Positions 8,015-15,480 of a stretch of DNA of 64,000 nt are shown piece after piece. The position numbers and the translations under genes are program-made. This stretch comes from RGIG5299 sp045588575. GTDB lineage: Bacteria; Bacillota; Clostridia; Oscillospirales; RGIG5299. The notes beneath the pieces were generated by a model that saw only the letters and a program-made list of their open reading frames with translations, did no database searches and had not been told where the DNA came from. Positions within the stretch are counted from its first letter, which is position 1. Each line of letters begins with the position of its first letter. Location of the stretch: NCBI GenBank assembly GCA_045588575.1, contig JAZNEJ010000005.1:1-64000 (forward strand). Reading direction: 5' to 3'.

Positions 8015-8082
8015 TTAGGAGGTCATATTATGAAAATTTGCACCAAATGTAACAAATCGCTTGAAGACAATATGAACTTTTG
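8015..8082 (+). repeat. 68-bp direct repeat, copy 1
   Basis: The segment covers the ribosome site, start codon and first 17 codons of the first zinc-ribbon gene. It matches 8511-8578 at 66 of 68 positions (differences at 8060 and 8070). Identity stops abruptly after the codons for NMNFC/SMNFC. Confidence 0.9.
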
Positions 8083-8503
8083 TCCTATATGCGGAGCTTC
8101 GCTTGTTGAGGTAACGCCTCTTGCAAAGGCTGAAGAAGAAAAGCCGTTAGCGCAAGAAGAGCCCAAAAAGGTTGGCCGTGGATTAAAAATAACGGCTTTA
8201 ATGTTTTCGATTTTCGGATTTTTCTATGGAACTATTGATATTTTAATTGTTCTTATGAATCTTTTTCTTGAGTATCCGGTAGTAAAAGAATCTGTTTATG
8301 AAATGGCATTTGCTTTTATGATTTTCTTTTTCCCTCTCGCTTTGGTAGGCTTTATTCTTTCTCTTAAAGCAAAAAGAGCGGAAAAAACTTCAAAGGCAGC
8401 CGGACTCGGTAAGGTTTTCGGCTTGTTAGGCATTATTTTTATGAGCGTTGCTTTTGTAATAGCGCTTGATTTATTTAAAAACGGCGGACAAATAATACTT
8501 TAA
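8030..8503 (+). CDS. Zinc-ribbon membrane protein A
   Basis: A 157-residue protein with an N-terminal zinc ribbon (C4-x2-C7, C18-x2-C21), an acidic/lysine linker to about residue 45, and about three hydrophobic segments (roughly 53-76, 90-112, 130-148). It looks like a membrane protein with a cytosolic zinc-binding head. Function is unknown; such zinc-ribbon/DUF4190-like proteins are common in Clostridia. The ribosome site AGGAGG is ideal. It is the first gene of the run leading into the acyl-transfer cluster and is paralogous to the next gene. Confidence 0.75.
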   Translation: MKICTKCNKSLEDNMNFCPICGASLVEVTPLAKAEEEKPLAQEEPKKVGRGLKITALMFSIFGFFYGTIDILIVLMNLFLEYPVVKESVYEMAFAFMIFFFPLALVGFILSLKAKRAEKTSKAAGLGKVFGLLGIIFMSVAFVIALDLFKNGGQIIL

Positions 8504-8510
8504 AGATTTT

Positions 8511-8578
8511 TTAGGAGGTCATATTATGAAAATTTGCACCAAATGTAACAAATCGTTTGAAGACAGTATGAACTTTTG
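8511..8578 (+). repeat. 68-bp direct repeat, copy 2
   Basis: Second copy of the segment at 8015-8082, offset by 496 bases. It includes the ribosome site and 5' coding end of the second zinc-ribbon gene. Confidence 0.9.
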
Positions 8579-8999
8579 CGCTGTATGCGGAAGCGAGCTT
8601 ACAGAGTTTACTCCCGTTTCCGCCGCTGTTGAAGCAGCACCCTGCGAAAACGAAGTAAAAAAGGTTGGTTTAGGCGCTAAAATAGCGGCAATGGTATTGT
8701 CGATAACAGGCGTTGAACTTGCTACCTTCTCATTTATTTACACCTACGTCTACGGTCTTTTCTCGGCAGCAATGGGCGTCGGTTACGTGTCGTTAATTAT
8801 TGCAATTCTCTTTTCAGTGTTGATGATACCTTCTATTATAGGTTTTGCTCTTTCGCTTAAAAACATAAAAAACGGCGATAGTTCCGTTTTCACTAAAATT
8901 GGTAAAATTTTCGGATTAATTGGAATTATTTTAATCGGTGTTTTGATTTTTATAGGAATATTATTTACCATAATCGGAATGGCAGTAGGAACGGTATAA
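8526..8999 (+). CDS. Zinc-ribbon membrane protein B
   Basis: Same length (157 residues) and plan as its upstream neighbour: C4-x2-C7 and C18-x2-C21, a short acidic linker and three hydrophobic segments (about 54-76, 86-113, 128-152). Beyond the first 20 residues the two proteins differ strongly, although the shared motif KIGKIFGLIGII / GLGKVFGLLGII near the C-terminus shows common descent. Its stop codon overlaps the start of the ligase gene (TAATG), which argues for translational coupling to the acyl-transfer cluster. Function unknown. Confidence 0.75.
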   Translation: MKICTKCNKSFEDSMNFCAVCGSELTEFTPVSAAVEAAPCENEVKKVGLGAKIAAMVLSITGVELATFSFIYTYVYGLFSAAMGVGYVSLIIAILFSVLMIPSIIGFALSLKNIKNGDSSVFTKIGKIFGLIGIILIGVLIFIGILFTIIGMAVGTV

Positions 9000-10912
9000 T
9001 GAACAAAAAATTGAGGAAAGTAATCCGTCATAACAGAGATGCTCTTGTAAATTCACAAAAAACGCTTTGTGATATTTATAAAATTATGTTCGGTTTTGAA
9101 GAAAATATTCTTTGCGAATACAGTGACGGATTCCGTGTAAAAACCGAGAGCTACGGCGAGGTTTTAAAAAAAATAAATATTGCCGCATCGGGATTATACG
9201 AAAAAGTGGGAAGCACTCATCAGTATATAGCCTTGGAAATTGATAACTCGGTTGAGTGGATAGTTGCATTTTGGGCAATTTTAAAAAGCGGAAATAAGCC
9301 CTATTTGGTTAATATGCGTTACCCGAATTCACTCACGAATAAAATCCTCAAAACGCTCGAAATAAAATACGTTTTGGCATTAAAAGAAACCGAGCTTGAA
9401 GCACAAACAATTGTTTTTTCAACTCTTTCGGGCAAAACGGAAATTCCCGAGGGTGAATTTGAAGACGAAATTGCATTTTCAACCTCGGCAACCTCAATGA
9501 ACGAGGTAATTTGCTTTTATACGGGATATCAGATTTCCGAGCAAATTTTGAATTTTGAAGGAATAATAAAAAAAGAACCCAGAATAGCAAAGCATTATAA
9601 AGGAAGCTTAAAGCAGCTTGCATTTCTTCCTTTTTATCACGTTTTCGGCTTATTTGCGGTTTATTTTTGGTTTACCTTTTTCGGCAGAACGCTGGTATTT
9701 TTAAGGGATTATTCTTCAGATACCATCTTAAAAACCTGTAAAAGACATTTTGTTACCCACATTTTTGCGGTGCCTGTGCTTTGGCATACCGTTTCGGCGG
9801 GAATTATTGCCGCTGCAAAGGAACAGGGCGAAAAGAAATATAATAAGCTTATTAAGGGCTTGAAATTTACCAATGCAGTTCAAAATCTTTTCCCAAGCTT
9901 TGGCCCCGAAATTGCCAAAAGCGTTATGGGTGAGGTTACCAAAAAGGTTTTCGGCAAATCGGTTATGTTTTGCATTAACGGCGGAAGCTACGTTAAAAAC
10001 GAAACGCTCGAGCTTTTAAACGGCATCGGCTACAACCTTTATAACGGCTACGGAATGAGCGAAATAGGAATAACGTCGGTTGAACTTGCAAGAAAGCCAA
10101 AGGAGCGAAATTCAAACTCAATAGGCGCGCCTTTTTCGTCGGTTAAATATAAAATCGGGGAAGACGGCGTTTTAAGCGTAAGCGGCAGCTCACTTTGCGT
10201 TAAAAAGATTATAAACGGTAAAACCGAGCTTTTAAACGGCGAATTTTACACCGGCGACAAAATGGAAGAAAGAAACGGAAAATATTACATACTCGGCCGT
10301 CTTGGCGACGTTGTAATCGGCGAAAACGGTGAAAATATAAACCCCGATTCGATTGAAAAGCAAATAATATTGCCCGAAGCGCTTGCTTTTTCAGTTTTGG
10401 GAATTCAAGGCGCAAACGGTCAGGAGCTTTCGGTTGTGGTGCAGGTAAGCGAGTTTATTTCCGAAGAAAAAATAGAAAAAATAAAGAGTGAAATTTATAA
10501 ATATAACGATACCTTACCCAAAGCAACCGCTATAAGAAAATTCTATTTCACAACGAATAATCTTGCGGCTGAGGGCGCAATTAAGGTAAGCCGAGTTCAG
10601 CTTGTTAAAAAAATAGAAAACGGCGAGGTAAGCCTTACCGAATTTGCCGATATGAAGGTAACTTCTCAAACGGGCGAGGAGTCGCCTTTAACCGAGGCGG
10701 TTAAGGAAATAGTAGCTTCTGTCTTGTCAGTTAAGGCGGAAGATATAGCTTCAGACGCTCACCTCTTTTACGACCTCGGCGCAACCAGCATACAGTATTT
10801 TTCAATTCTCACACGTCTTGCGGAGAAATTTTCAATAAACGATTATCAAAAAACCGATAGTTATTGCTACACCGTTAAAGAAATTTGCGAATATATAGGA
10901 AAACGAATTTAA
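8999..10912 (+). CDS. Acyl-adenylating ligase fused to a C-terminal carrier domain
   Basis: The 637-residue protein has an ANL-superfamily adenylation domain (about residues 15-540) and a carrier domain (about 560-637). Seen motifs: LPFYHVFGLFA, the adenylation core NGYGMSEIG (for YGxTE), FYTGDK, GRLGDVVI and, near the domain end, GAIKVSR with the likely catalytic Lys. The usual Ser/Thr/Gly-rich P-loop is replaced by FSTSATSMNEV. In the carrier domain, LGATSIQ puts the phosphopantetheine Ser at about 597. The likely reaction is ATP-dependent activation of a carboxylic (probably fatty) acid and loading onto its own or the nearby ACP thiol. The substrate is not identifiable. Followed one base later by the acyltransferase gene. 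Confidence 0.8.
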   Translation: MNKKLRKVIRHNRDALVNSQKTLCDIYKIMFGFEENILCEYSDGFRVKTESYGEVLKKINIAASGLYEKVGSTHQYIALEIDNSVEWIVAFWAILKSGNKPYLVNMRYPNSLTNKILKTLEIKYVLALKETELEAQTIVFSTLSGKTEIPEGEFEDEIAFSTSATSMNEVICFYTGYQISEQILNFEGIIKKEPRIAKHYKGSLKQLAFLPFYHVFGLFAVYFWFTFFGRTLVFLRDYSSDTILKTCKRHFVTHIFAVPVLWHTVSAGIIAAAKEQGEKKYNKLIKGLKFTNAVQNLFPSFGPEIAKSVMGEVTKKVFGKSVMFCINGGSYVKNETLELLNGIGYNLYNGYGMSEIGITSVELARKPKERNSNSIGAPFSSVKYKIGEDGVLSVSGSSLCVKKIINGKTELLNGEFYTGDKMEERNGKYYILGRLGDVVIGENGENINPDSIEKQIILPEALAFSVLGIQGANGQELSVVVQVSEFISEEKIEKIKSEIYKYNDTLPKATAIRKFYFTTNNLAAEGAIKVSRVQLVKKIENGEVSLTEFADMKVTSQTGEESPLTEAVKEIVASVLSVKAEDIASDAHLFYDLGATSIQYFSILTRLAEKFSINDYQKTDSYCYTVKEICEYIGKRI

Positions 10913-10913
10913 T

Positions 10914-12194
10914 ATGAAGAAAAAATGGTTTATAAACTTGTTTCTCGCATTCACTAAAATAACGGGAATAATTCCCGCCTACCTTTTTTTAAAGCCGCGA
11001 GTATTCTTGGAAAACGGGGCAAAACGCCGTCTTCCCAAAAATTGCATATTGGTTTCAAACCACAAATCGCTTTTGGACTTTGTTCTTTATTTAGTGGTTT
11101 TTCCCTTTAACACAATTCGCTTTTTAATGGCGGAGGTGCTTTATAATAAGGGCGCCTTTTTCGGATTTTTGCTTAACTCGTGGGGCGGAATTAAGGTGGA
11201 GCGCGATGCGCGAGATTTTTCTTTCGTTTCCGAATGTCTTGAAATTTTAGATAACGGCGGGAAAATAGGAATATTTCCCGAATCTCGCTTGCCGATAAAC
11301 GGAAAACCGTTTCCTTTCACAACCAGCACCGCTTTTATTGCAATGCATTCAAACGCGCCGATAGTCCCCGTTTACACAAACGGCAGATACGGCATTTTTA
11401 AACGCACCTCCGTTTGCATAGGAAAACCGTTTTACCTTTCCGATTATATGAAAGAGGGCTTAAACGAAGAGGAGCAGATAAAGCATCTTACAGACGTTAT
11501 AGAAAGTAAGGTTTACGAGCTTAAAAAACAAATGGAGGTTAAAATGGAACAACACCGCCTTTTTAACCTTAAAAGTATTCCTATGGATATGGCTCGCTTG
11601 GTTTCATCGGTTTTAATTCCCGTTTTAAGAATAAAACGTTTAACGCCCGAAGGCAAAAAATATAAAGAAAAAATAAAGGGCGGCGCGATTATTGCCGCAA
11701 ATCACACCTCGTTTATCGACCCGTTTGTAGTGGGCATAACCTTTTGGTACAGAAGAATGTATTTCCTCGTTGCCGAAATAGTTATGAATAAAAAGCTTCG
11801 CGCAATGCTTTTAAAGGGCGTCGGAGCAATAAAAATAGACAGAAACGGAACCGATATAGAAGCCATTGAAAAATCGGTAGCCAAGCTAAAAAAAGGCTAT
11901 CTTCTCACTGTTTTTCCGCAAGGCGGAATAAGCAGAAACGACGATATAGTTTCAATTAAAGCGGGCACCGTGCTTTTGGCAATAAAGGCCGGCGTGCCAA
12001 TTGTGCCAATGCATATTCTTCCAAGAAAACGCTGGTATAATACCAGAACGGTGATTATAGGGAAAACAATAAATCCCAAAGACTATTTCCAAAGAAAATT
12101 TCCCAGCACGGCAGATATTAACAACGTTTCTGCCGCTTTAATTGATGAATTAAACCGTTTGAAATCGCTAAACGATGATATTATCGGAGGATAA
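10914..12194 (+). CDS. Double-domain PlsC-type acyltransferase
   Basis: Two complete 1-acylglycerol-3-phosphate-O-acyltransferase-like domains lie in tandem in 426 residues. Domain 1 has NHKSLLD (H50, D55) and FPES (121-124). Domain 2 has NHTSFID (H264, D269) and FPQG (334-337). Both HxxxxD catalytic dyads are intact, so both halves may be active. PlsC enzymes move acyl chains from acyl-ACP or acyl-CoA onto (lyso)phospholipid or other acceptors at the membrane. The N-terminal hydrophobic stretch (about residues 5-30) may anchor it. It sits between an acyl-activating ligase and an acyl carrier protein, so acyl-ACP is the likely donor (inference). Confidence 0.85.
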   Translation: MKKKWFINLFLAFTKITGIIPAYLFLKPRVFLENGAKRRLPKNCILVSNHKSLLDFVLYLVVFPFNTIRFLMAEVLYNKGAFFGFLLNSWGGIKVERDARDFSFVSECLEILDNGGKIGIFPESRLPINGKPFPFTTSTAFIAMHSNAPIVPVYTNGRYGIFKRTSVCIGKPFYLSDYMKEGLNEEEQIKHLTDVIESKVYELKKQMEVKMEQHRLFNLKSIPMDMARLVSSVLIPVLRIKRLTPEGKKYKEKIKGGAIIAANHTSFIDPFVVGITFWYRRMYFLVAEIVMNKKLRAMLLKGVGAIKIDRNGTDIEAIEKSVAKLKKGYLLTVFPQGGISRNDDIVSIKAGTVLLAIKAGVPIVPMHILPRKRWYNTRTVIIGKTINPKDYFQRKFPSTADINNVSAALIDELNRLKSLNDDIIGG

Positions 12195-12195
12195 A

Positions 12196-12438
12196 ATGGA
12201 TACTTACAACAGATTATTAGAGGTTTGCTCCGCCGTTTTCGAGGGAGAAATAGACGTTAGCTTAATTAAGCCCGAGGCAAAGCTGATAGACGATATTAAA
12301 ATTAATTCCATAGGACTTTTATATATGGCGTTAGCCGTTGAAGAAGAGTTCGGAATTAAATTCAGTAACGATGATTTTCTTAAAATAATCACCGTTTCCG
12401 ACGTTGTGGAAATTATAGAAAAGAAGCTTGCGTTATGA
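12196..12438 (+). CDS. Acyl carrier protein (stand-alone)
   Basis: An 80-residue acyl carrier protein. ATG at 12196 is chosen because GGAGG at 12186-12190 gives a 5-base spacing; an in-frame start 21 bases upstream lies inside the previous gene without such a site. The attachment motif reads DIKINSIGLL with the phosphopantetheine Ser at residue 38; the usual Asp before Ser is Asn, so it is a divergent carrier rather than housekeeping fatty-acid-synthase AcpP. Acidic helices (VEEEFGIKFSNDDF) follow, as typical. It overlaps the next gene (ATGA). Confidence 0.87.
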   Translation: MDTYNRLLEVCSAVFEGEIDVSLIKPEAKLIDDIKINSIGLLYMALAVEEEFGIKFSNDDFLKIITVSDVVEIIEKKLAL

Positions 12439-12845
12439 ACTGGGAAGCAAAAGAGCCAAAGCCTGCCGATATAATAAGAACAAAGGTTAAGTTTTATTAT
12501 CATTACGGCATTTTCGTAAGCGAAAACGAGGTTATTCAGTTCGGACTTCCAAACGACCCCGGCAGGCCTGCCGAAGAAATAAAGGTTATTGAAACCGACG
12601 TTTACACCTTTCTTTGCGGCGGAAATATTGAGGTTTTTTGTCCGAGCACAGATGAAAAGAAAAAGATGCGCACGCCAACAGAAATAATAAACACAGCCCG
12701 CGGCAGAATAGGCGAGGGGAATTACGATATTCTTCACAATAATTGCGAGCATTTTGCAAACAGCTGTGTTTTCGGCGAGTCGTCTTCAAGCTTCGTTGAT
12801 TCCGTTAGAGAAAAAATAAGAAAAAAACTAAAGAGAAACGACTGA
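12435..12845 (+). CDS. LRAT/HRASLS-like papain-fold protein (putative acyltransferase or lipase)
   Basis: The 136-residue protein carries the two hallmarks of the LRAT (lecithin:retinol acyltransferase/H-REV107) domain: H23 in YHYGIFV and the nucleophile C104 in NNCEHFAN. The second His found 12 residues after the first in animal H-REV107 enzymes is Gln here (Q35). The C-terminus is basic (KIRKKLKRND), perhaps for membrane contact. Family members form an acyl-thioester on Cys and pass the chain to an amine or hydroxyl, or hydrolyse it. Its start overlaps the ACP stop, so it is the last gene of the cluster. The exact substrate is unknown. Confidence 0.8.
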   Translation: MNWEAKEPKPADIIRTKVKFYYHYGIFVSENEVIQFGLPNDPGRPAEEIKVIETDVYTFLCGGNIEVFCPSTDEKKKMRTPTEIINTARGRIGEGNYDILHNNCEHFANSCVFGESSSSFVDSVREKIRKKLKRND

Positions 12846-12889
12846 ACGTTTAAATAACGGTAAAAATATAAAGGTCGGAGGTGATGAAG

Positions 12890-13522
12890 ATGTGGATTTT
12901 ACTCGGAATAATATTATTCATATTATTTCTTGTAACGGTTATTTTGCTTTTACCCGTTTCGGTTATAATTAAAGCTAATGAAAAGGGCGAATTTAAAATA
13001 CTCTATAAGCTGCTCTTCAAAACCTTTGGAGAAAAGCCCGACCCGAATAATCCCATAGTTAAAACTTTAAAAGAGGTTGTGGGAGTTACAAGGCTCGATA
13101 AAGAAAAATTAAAGCAAAGCGTAAAAGAAAAAGGCTTTCTTAAAACTCTTAATGAAAGCGCTGCTCTCATTTTGGAGCTTATTAAAAAAGCCTTTAATTT
13201 ATTAAAAAAATGTAAGCTTAAAGATTTAAAAATAGATGTAATCTGCGCCGAGGAGGATGCCGCAAAAACGGCAATCGCTTACGGGAGGGCTTATGCAATT
13301 ATATCGCCCGTTTTGAATTTTATTAACGGTGTTATGAAGGTGCGTAAAAAGGGGCAGAAAATAAATATAACTCCCGATTTTAACGGAGGCGAGCCTTCTT
13401 TTAGCCTTGAAATTGTTTTAACGGTTTCGGTTTTCAGAGTTTTAATTGTATTTTTACAGCTTATGGCTGATGAGAAAAAACGAAAAGAGCAGGAAACGGT
13501 TAAGAAAGAAAATCAAAAGTAA
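12890..13522 (+). CDS. DUF2953 family membrane-anchored protein
   Basis: The ATG at 12890 is chosen over GTG 12881 and ATG 12884, since those lie inside the GGAGGTGAT ribosome site itself. The 210-residue product has one N-terminal transmembrane helix (about 2-24) and a soluble basic domain with the DUF2953-like ending (LKIDVICAEEDAAKTAIAYG, then a second hydrophobic patch near 175-190). In other sporulating Firmicutes DUF2953 genes usually sit beside ytfJ/gerW; no such partner is present. Its last 23 bases overlap the convergent hydrolase gene. Confidence 0.7.
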   Translation: MWILLGIILFILFLVTVILLLPVSVIIKANEKGEFKILYKLLFKTFGEKPDPNNPIVKTLKEVVGVTRLDKEKLKQSVKEKGFLKTLNESAALILELIKKAFNLLKKCKLKDLKIDVICAEEDAAKTAIAYGRAYAIISPVLNFINGVMKVRKKGQKINITPDFNGGEPSFSLEIVLTVSVFRVLIVFLQLMADEKKRKEQETVKKENQK

Positions 13523-14474
13523 GATTTAAAACCTTGCTTAAAATAGCCTCGTCGCTTGCCAAAATGGCGTGAGTGGCGTTTTCAACGCTTTCAAAACGGC
13601 AGTTTTTGCATTTTTCAAAAAACTTTTTCTGCGGAGCGTTGTTAACCATTTTGTCTTCCGTTGCCGATATTATAAGAATAGGCGTTTGAATTTTTTTAAC
13701 AACGCTTGAGCTTAAAATTTTTCTTCCAACGTTAAGCGAATTGCTAACCCAACCGAAGCTCATGGGAGTTGATTGGTAGTTGGGGTTTTCAATTCGAAGC
13801 TTCATATTATGTTCAAAGCGCGCTTGGCTTTGTCCCATTGCGGGATTAAATTTAACGTTTGGATTAAATTCATCGCTCAAGAAAAATTTACGTTTTTTAC
13901 CGAAAATAAATTTTCCAATATTAAGCGAAGCACGCGCAACCTTAAAGGGAACCTGCTTTGAAATCGGTTCAAACATGGGAGCCGATAAAACGGCTTTTTC
14001 AATTTTGTTTTGGTTTTGCGCCAAATATAAAGCGGTTACCGCGCCGCCCATTGAGTGAGAAAAAATGTAAAGCGGCTTATCTTCGGTTTTCAAAACTATT
14101 TCATCTATAAAATAGCTTAAATCCTTAACGTAATCGTTAAAACTGTTAACGTGGAGCAAATTTATTTCAGGTGTCAGCCTTTCGGAAAGCCCGTGGCAAC
14201 GCTGGTCATATATGAAAACGTTAAAGCCCTTATTTAAAAAGTAATAAATAAGCTCGTAGAACTTTTTTGTAAACTCGCTTAATCCGTGCACTATAACCAA
14301 GTTAGCCTTGCTTTCCTCGGCTAAAAAATATTCATAAAAGATGTTAACGTTATCGAATGCGGTAAAATTTCCCTCGCATTTAACGGAGTTAAGCATTTTT
14401 GTAATTTCGTTTATTTTGTTTGAAAAATCTTTTTCGGAAATTATTTCCGTCTTACAATTTGGAACAAACCTCAT
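13500..14474 (-). CDS. Alpha/beta hydrolase, monoacylglycerol-lipase/lysophospholipase-like
   Basis: Start at the ATG at 14474 (MRFVPNCKTEI), with AAAGGAG upstream; the frame is open further but without a ribosome site. The 324-residue cytosolic protein has HGLSE in the oxyanion position, the nucleophile elbow SHSMGG, an acid within SATEDKMV and His in ATHAI. This pattern and YDQRCHGLSE match the hydrolase_4/PldB group acting on lysophospholipids or monoacylglycerol. It is transcribed away from the next hydrolase and overlaps the convergent DUF2953 gene by 23 bases. Confidence 0.82.
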   Translation of the reverse strand: MRFVPNCKTEIISEKDFSNKINEITKMLNSVKCEGNFTAFDNVNIFYEYFLAEESKANLVIVHGLSEFTKKFYELIYYFLNKGFNVFIYDQRCHGLSERLTPEINLLHVNSFNDYVKDLSYFIDEIVLKTEDKPLYIFSHSMGGAVTALYLAQNQNKIEKAVLSAPMFEPISKQVPFKVARASLNIGKFIFGKKRKFFLSDEFNPNVKFNPAMGQSQARFEHNMKLRIENPNYQSTPMSFGWVSNSLNVGRKILSSSVVKKIQTPILIISATEDKMVNNAPQKKFFEKCKNCRFESVENATHAILASDEAILSKVLNLTFDFLS

Positions 14475-14521
14475 ATTAGTTAATCTCCTTTGATTTTTAA
14501 AAGCAAAAAGTGGTGATAATA

Positions 14522-15463
14522 ATGATATCGAATAAAAAACAAAAAAAGGTTTTGATATCAATTATTGTTCTTATACTGTTTATAGCTTCTTCGTTTTTAA
14601 TAACAAAAATTATTTACGACAGTATTTTCATCCGTTGCGACTGCCAAACCGCTCACTTTGAAAAACCGCTTGAAAATATTATTAACTCAAGAAAAAATTT
14701 TAAATACAAATGCAATGAAAACCTTTTGGCAGGTTTTTTATATGAAAGCTCAAGCGAGCTGAAAAACGATACGCTCATTGTTTTGGCTCCAGGATTTAAT
14801 GCATGCTCCGAAAGCTATTTATGGCAAATTAAAGAGCTTTGCGATTACGGCTGGTCGGTTTTTGCATTTGATGCAACCGGAACGGGCAGCTCCGAAGGAA
14901 GCACAAGCATTGGTTTCCCGCAAGAAGTAATAGATTTGGAAAAAACGCTTGATTTCATTGAAGAAAATAACAGATTTAACTATAAAAACGTCGCTTTAAT
15001 GGGGCATAGCAGGGGCGGTTACGCCGTTTGTTGTGCATTGGCGGAAAAACGCGATATAGCGGCGGTAATCTCAATAAGCGGCGTAAACAGCGCAATGGAA
15101 GGTGTTATAGGCGCAAGCAAGAAATACGTTGGCAATTTTGCCTATGCAAATTACGGTCTGCTTTGGCTTTATCAAACTATGCTTTTCGGCGAAGATGTTG
15201 TAAACCTGAGAGCAGACGAGGTTTTAAAAACCACTCAAACTCCCGTGCTTGTAATACACGGTAAGGACGACGGCAAAATCCCGATAAACGAATTTTCAAT
15301 AATGTCTTATAAAGATAAGATTGCAAACGGTAACGTTGAATATTTGGTTTGCGGCGATGCGGGAAGCTCAGGACATAACGACCTGCTTTTTGACAGCGAC
15401 GGCACCGCAGACGATATTTTAATAGGAAAAATAAACGATTTTTTAAATATGAGTATCAAATAA
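14522..15463 (+). CDS. Membrane-anchored alpha/beta hydrolase
   Basis: The ATG at 14522 follows GGTGAT; an in-frame GTG at 14510 would lie upstream of it. The 313-residue protein has one N-terminal transmembrane helix (about 10-32) and an extracytosolic-looking hydrolase domain: APGFNACSESY, FDATGTGSSEG, nucleophile elbow GHSRGG, acid in IHGKDDGKIP and His in SSGHNDLLF. All three catalytic positions are filled. Substrate unknown; serine esterase/peptidase-type members of this group are common in gut Clostridia. It is followed by a glycosyltransferase gene 17 bases downstream. Confidence 0.78.
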   Translation: MISNKKQKKVLISIIVLILFIASSFLITKIIYDSIFIRCDCQTAHFEKPLENIINSRKNFKYKCNENLLAGFLYESSSELKNDTLIVLAPGFNACSESYLWQIKELCDYGWSVFAFDATGTGSSEGSTSIGFPQEVIDLEKTLDFIEENNRFNYKNVALMGHSRGGYAVCCALAEKRDIAAVISISGVNSAMEGVIGASKKYVGNFAYANYGLLWLYQTMLFGEDVVNLRADEVLKTTQTPVLVIHGKDDGKIPINEFSIMSYKDKIANGNVEYLVCGDAGSSGHNDLLFDSDGTADDILIGKINDFLNMSIK

Positions 15464-15480
15464 AAGGATTGAAAAATAAA

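Noticed and set aside
12204..12752. 182-codon minus-strand frame opposite the ACP and LRAT-like genes
   Set aside because: It overlaps two well-supported plus-strand genes and has no ribosome site or recognisable domain.
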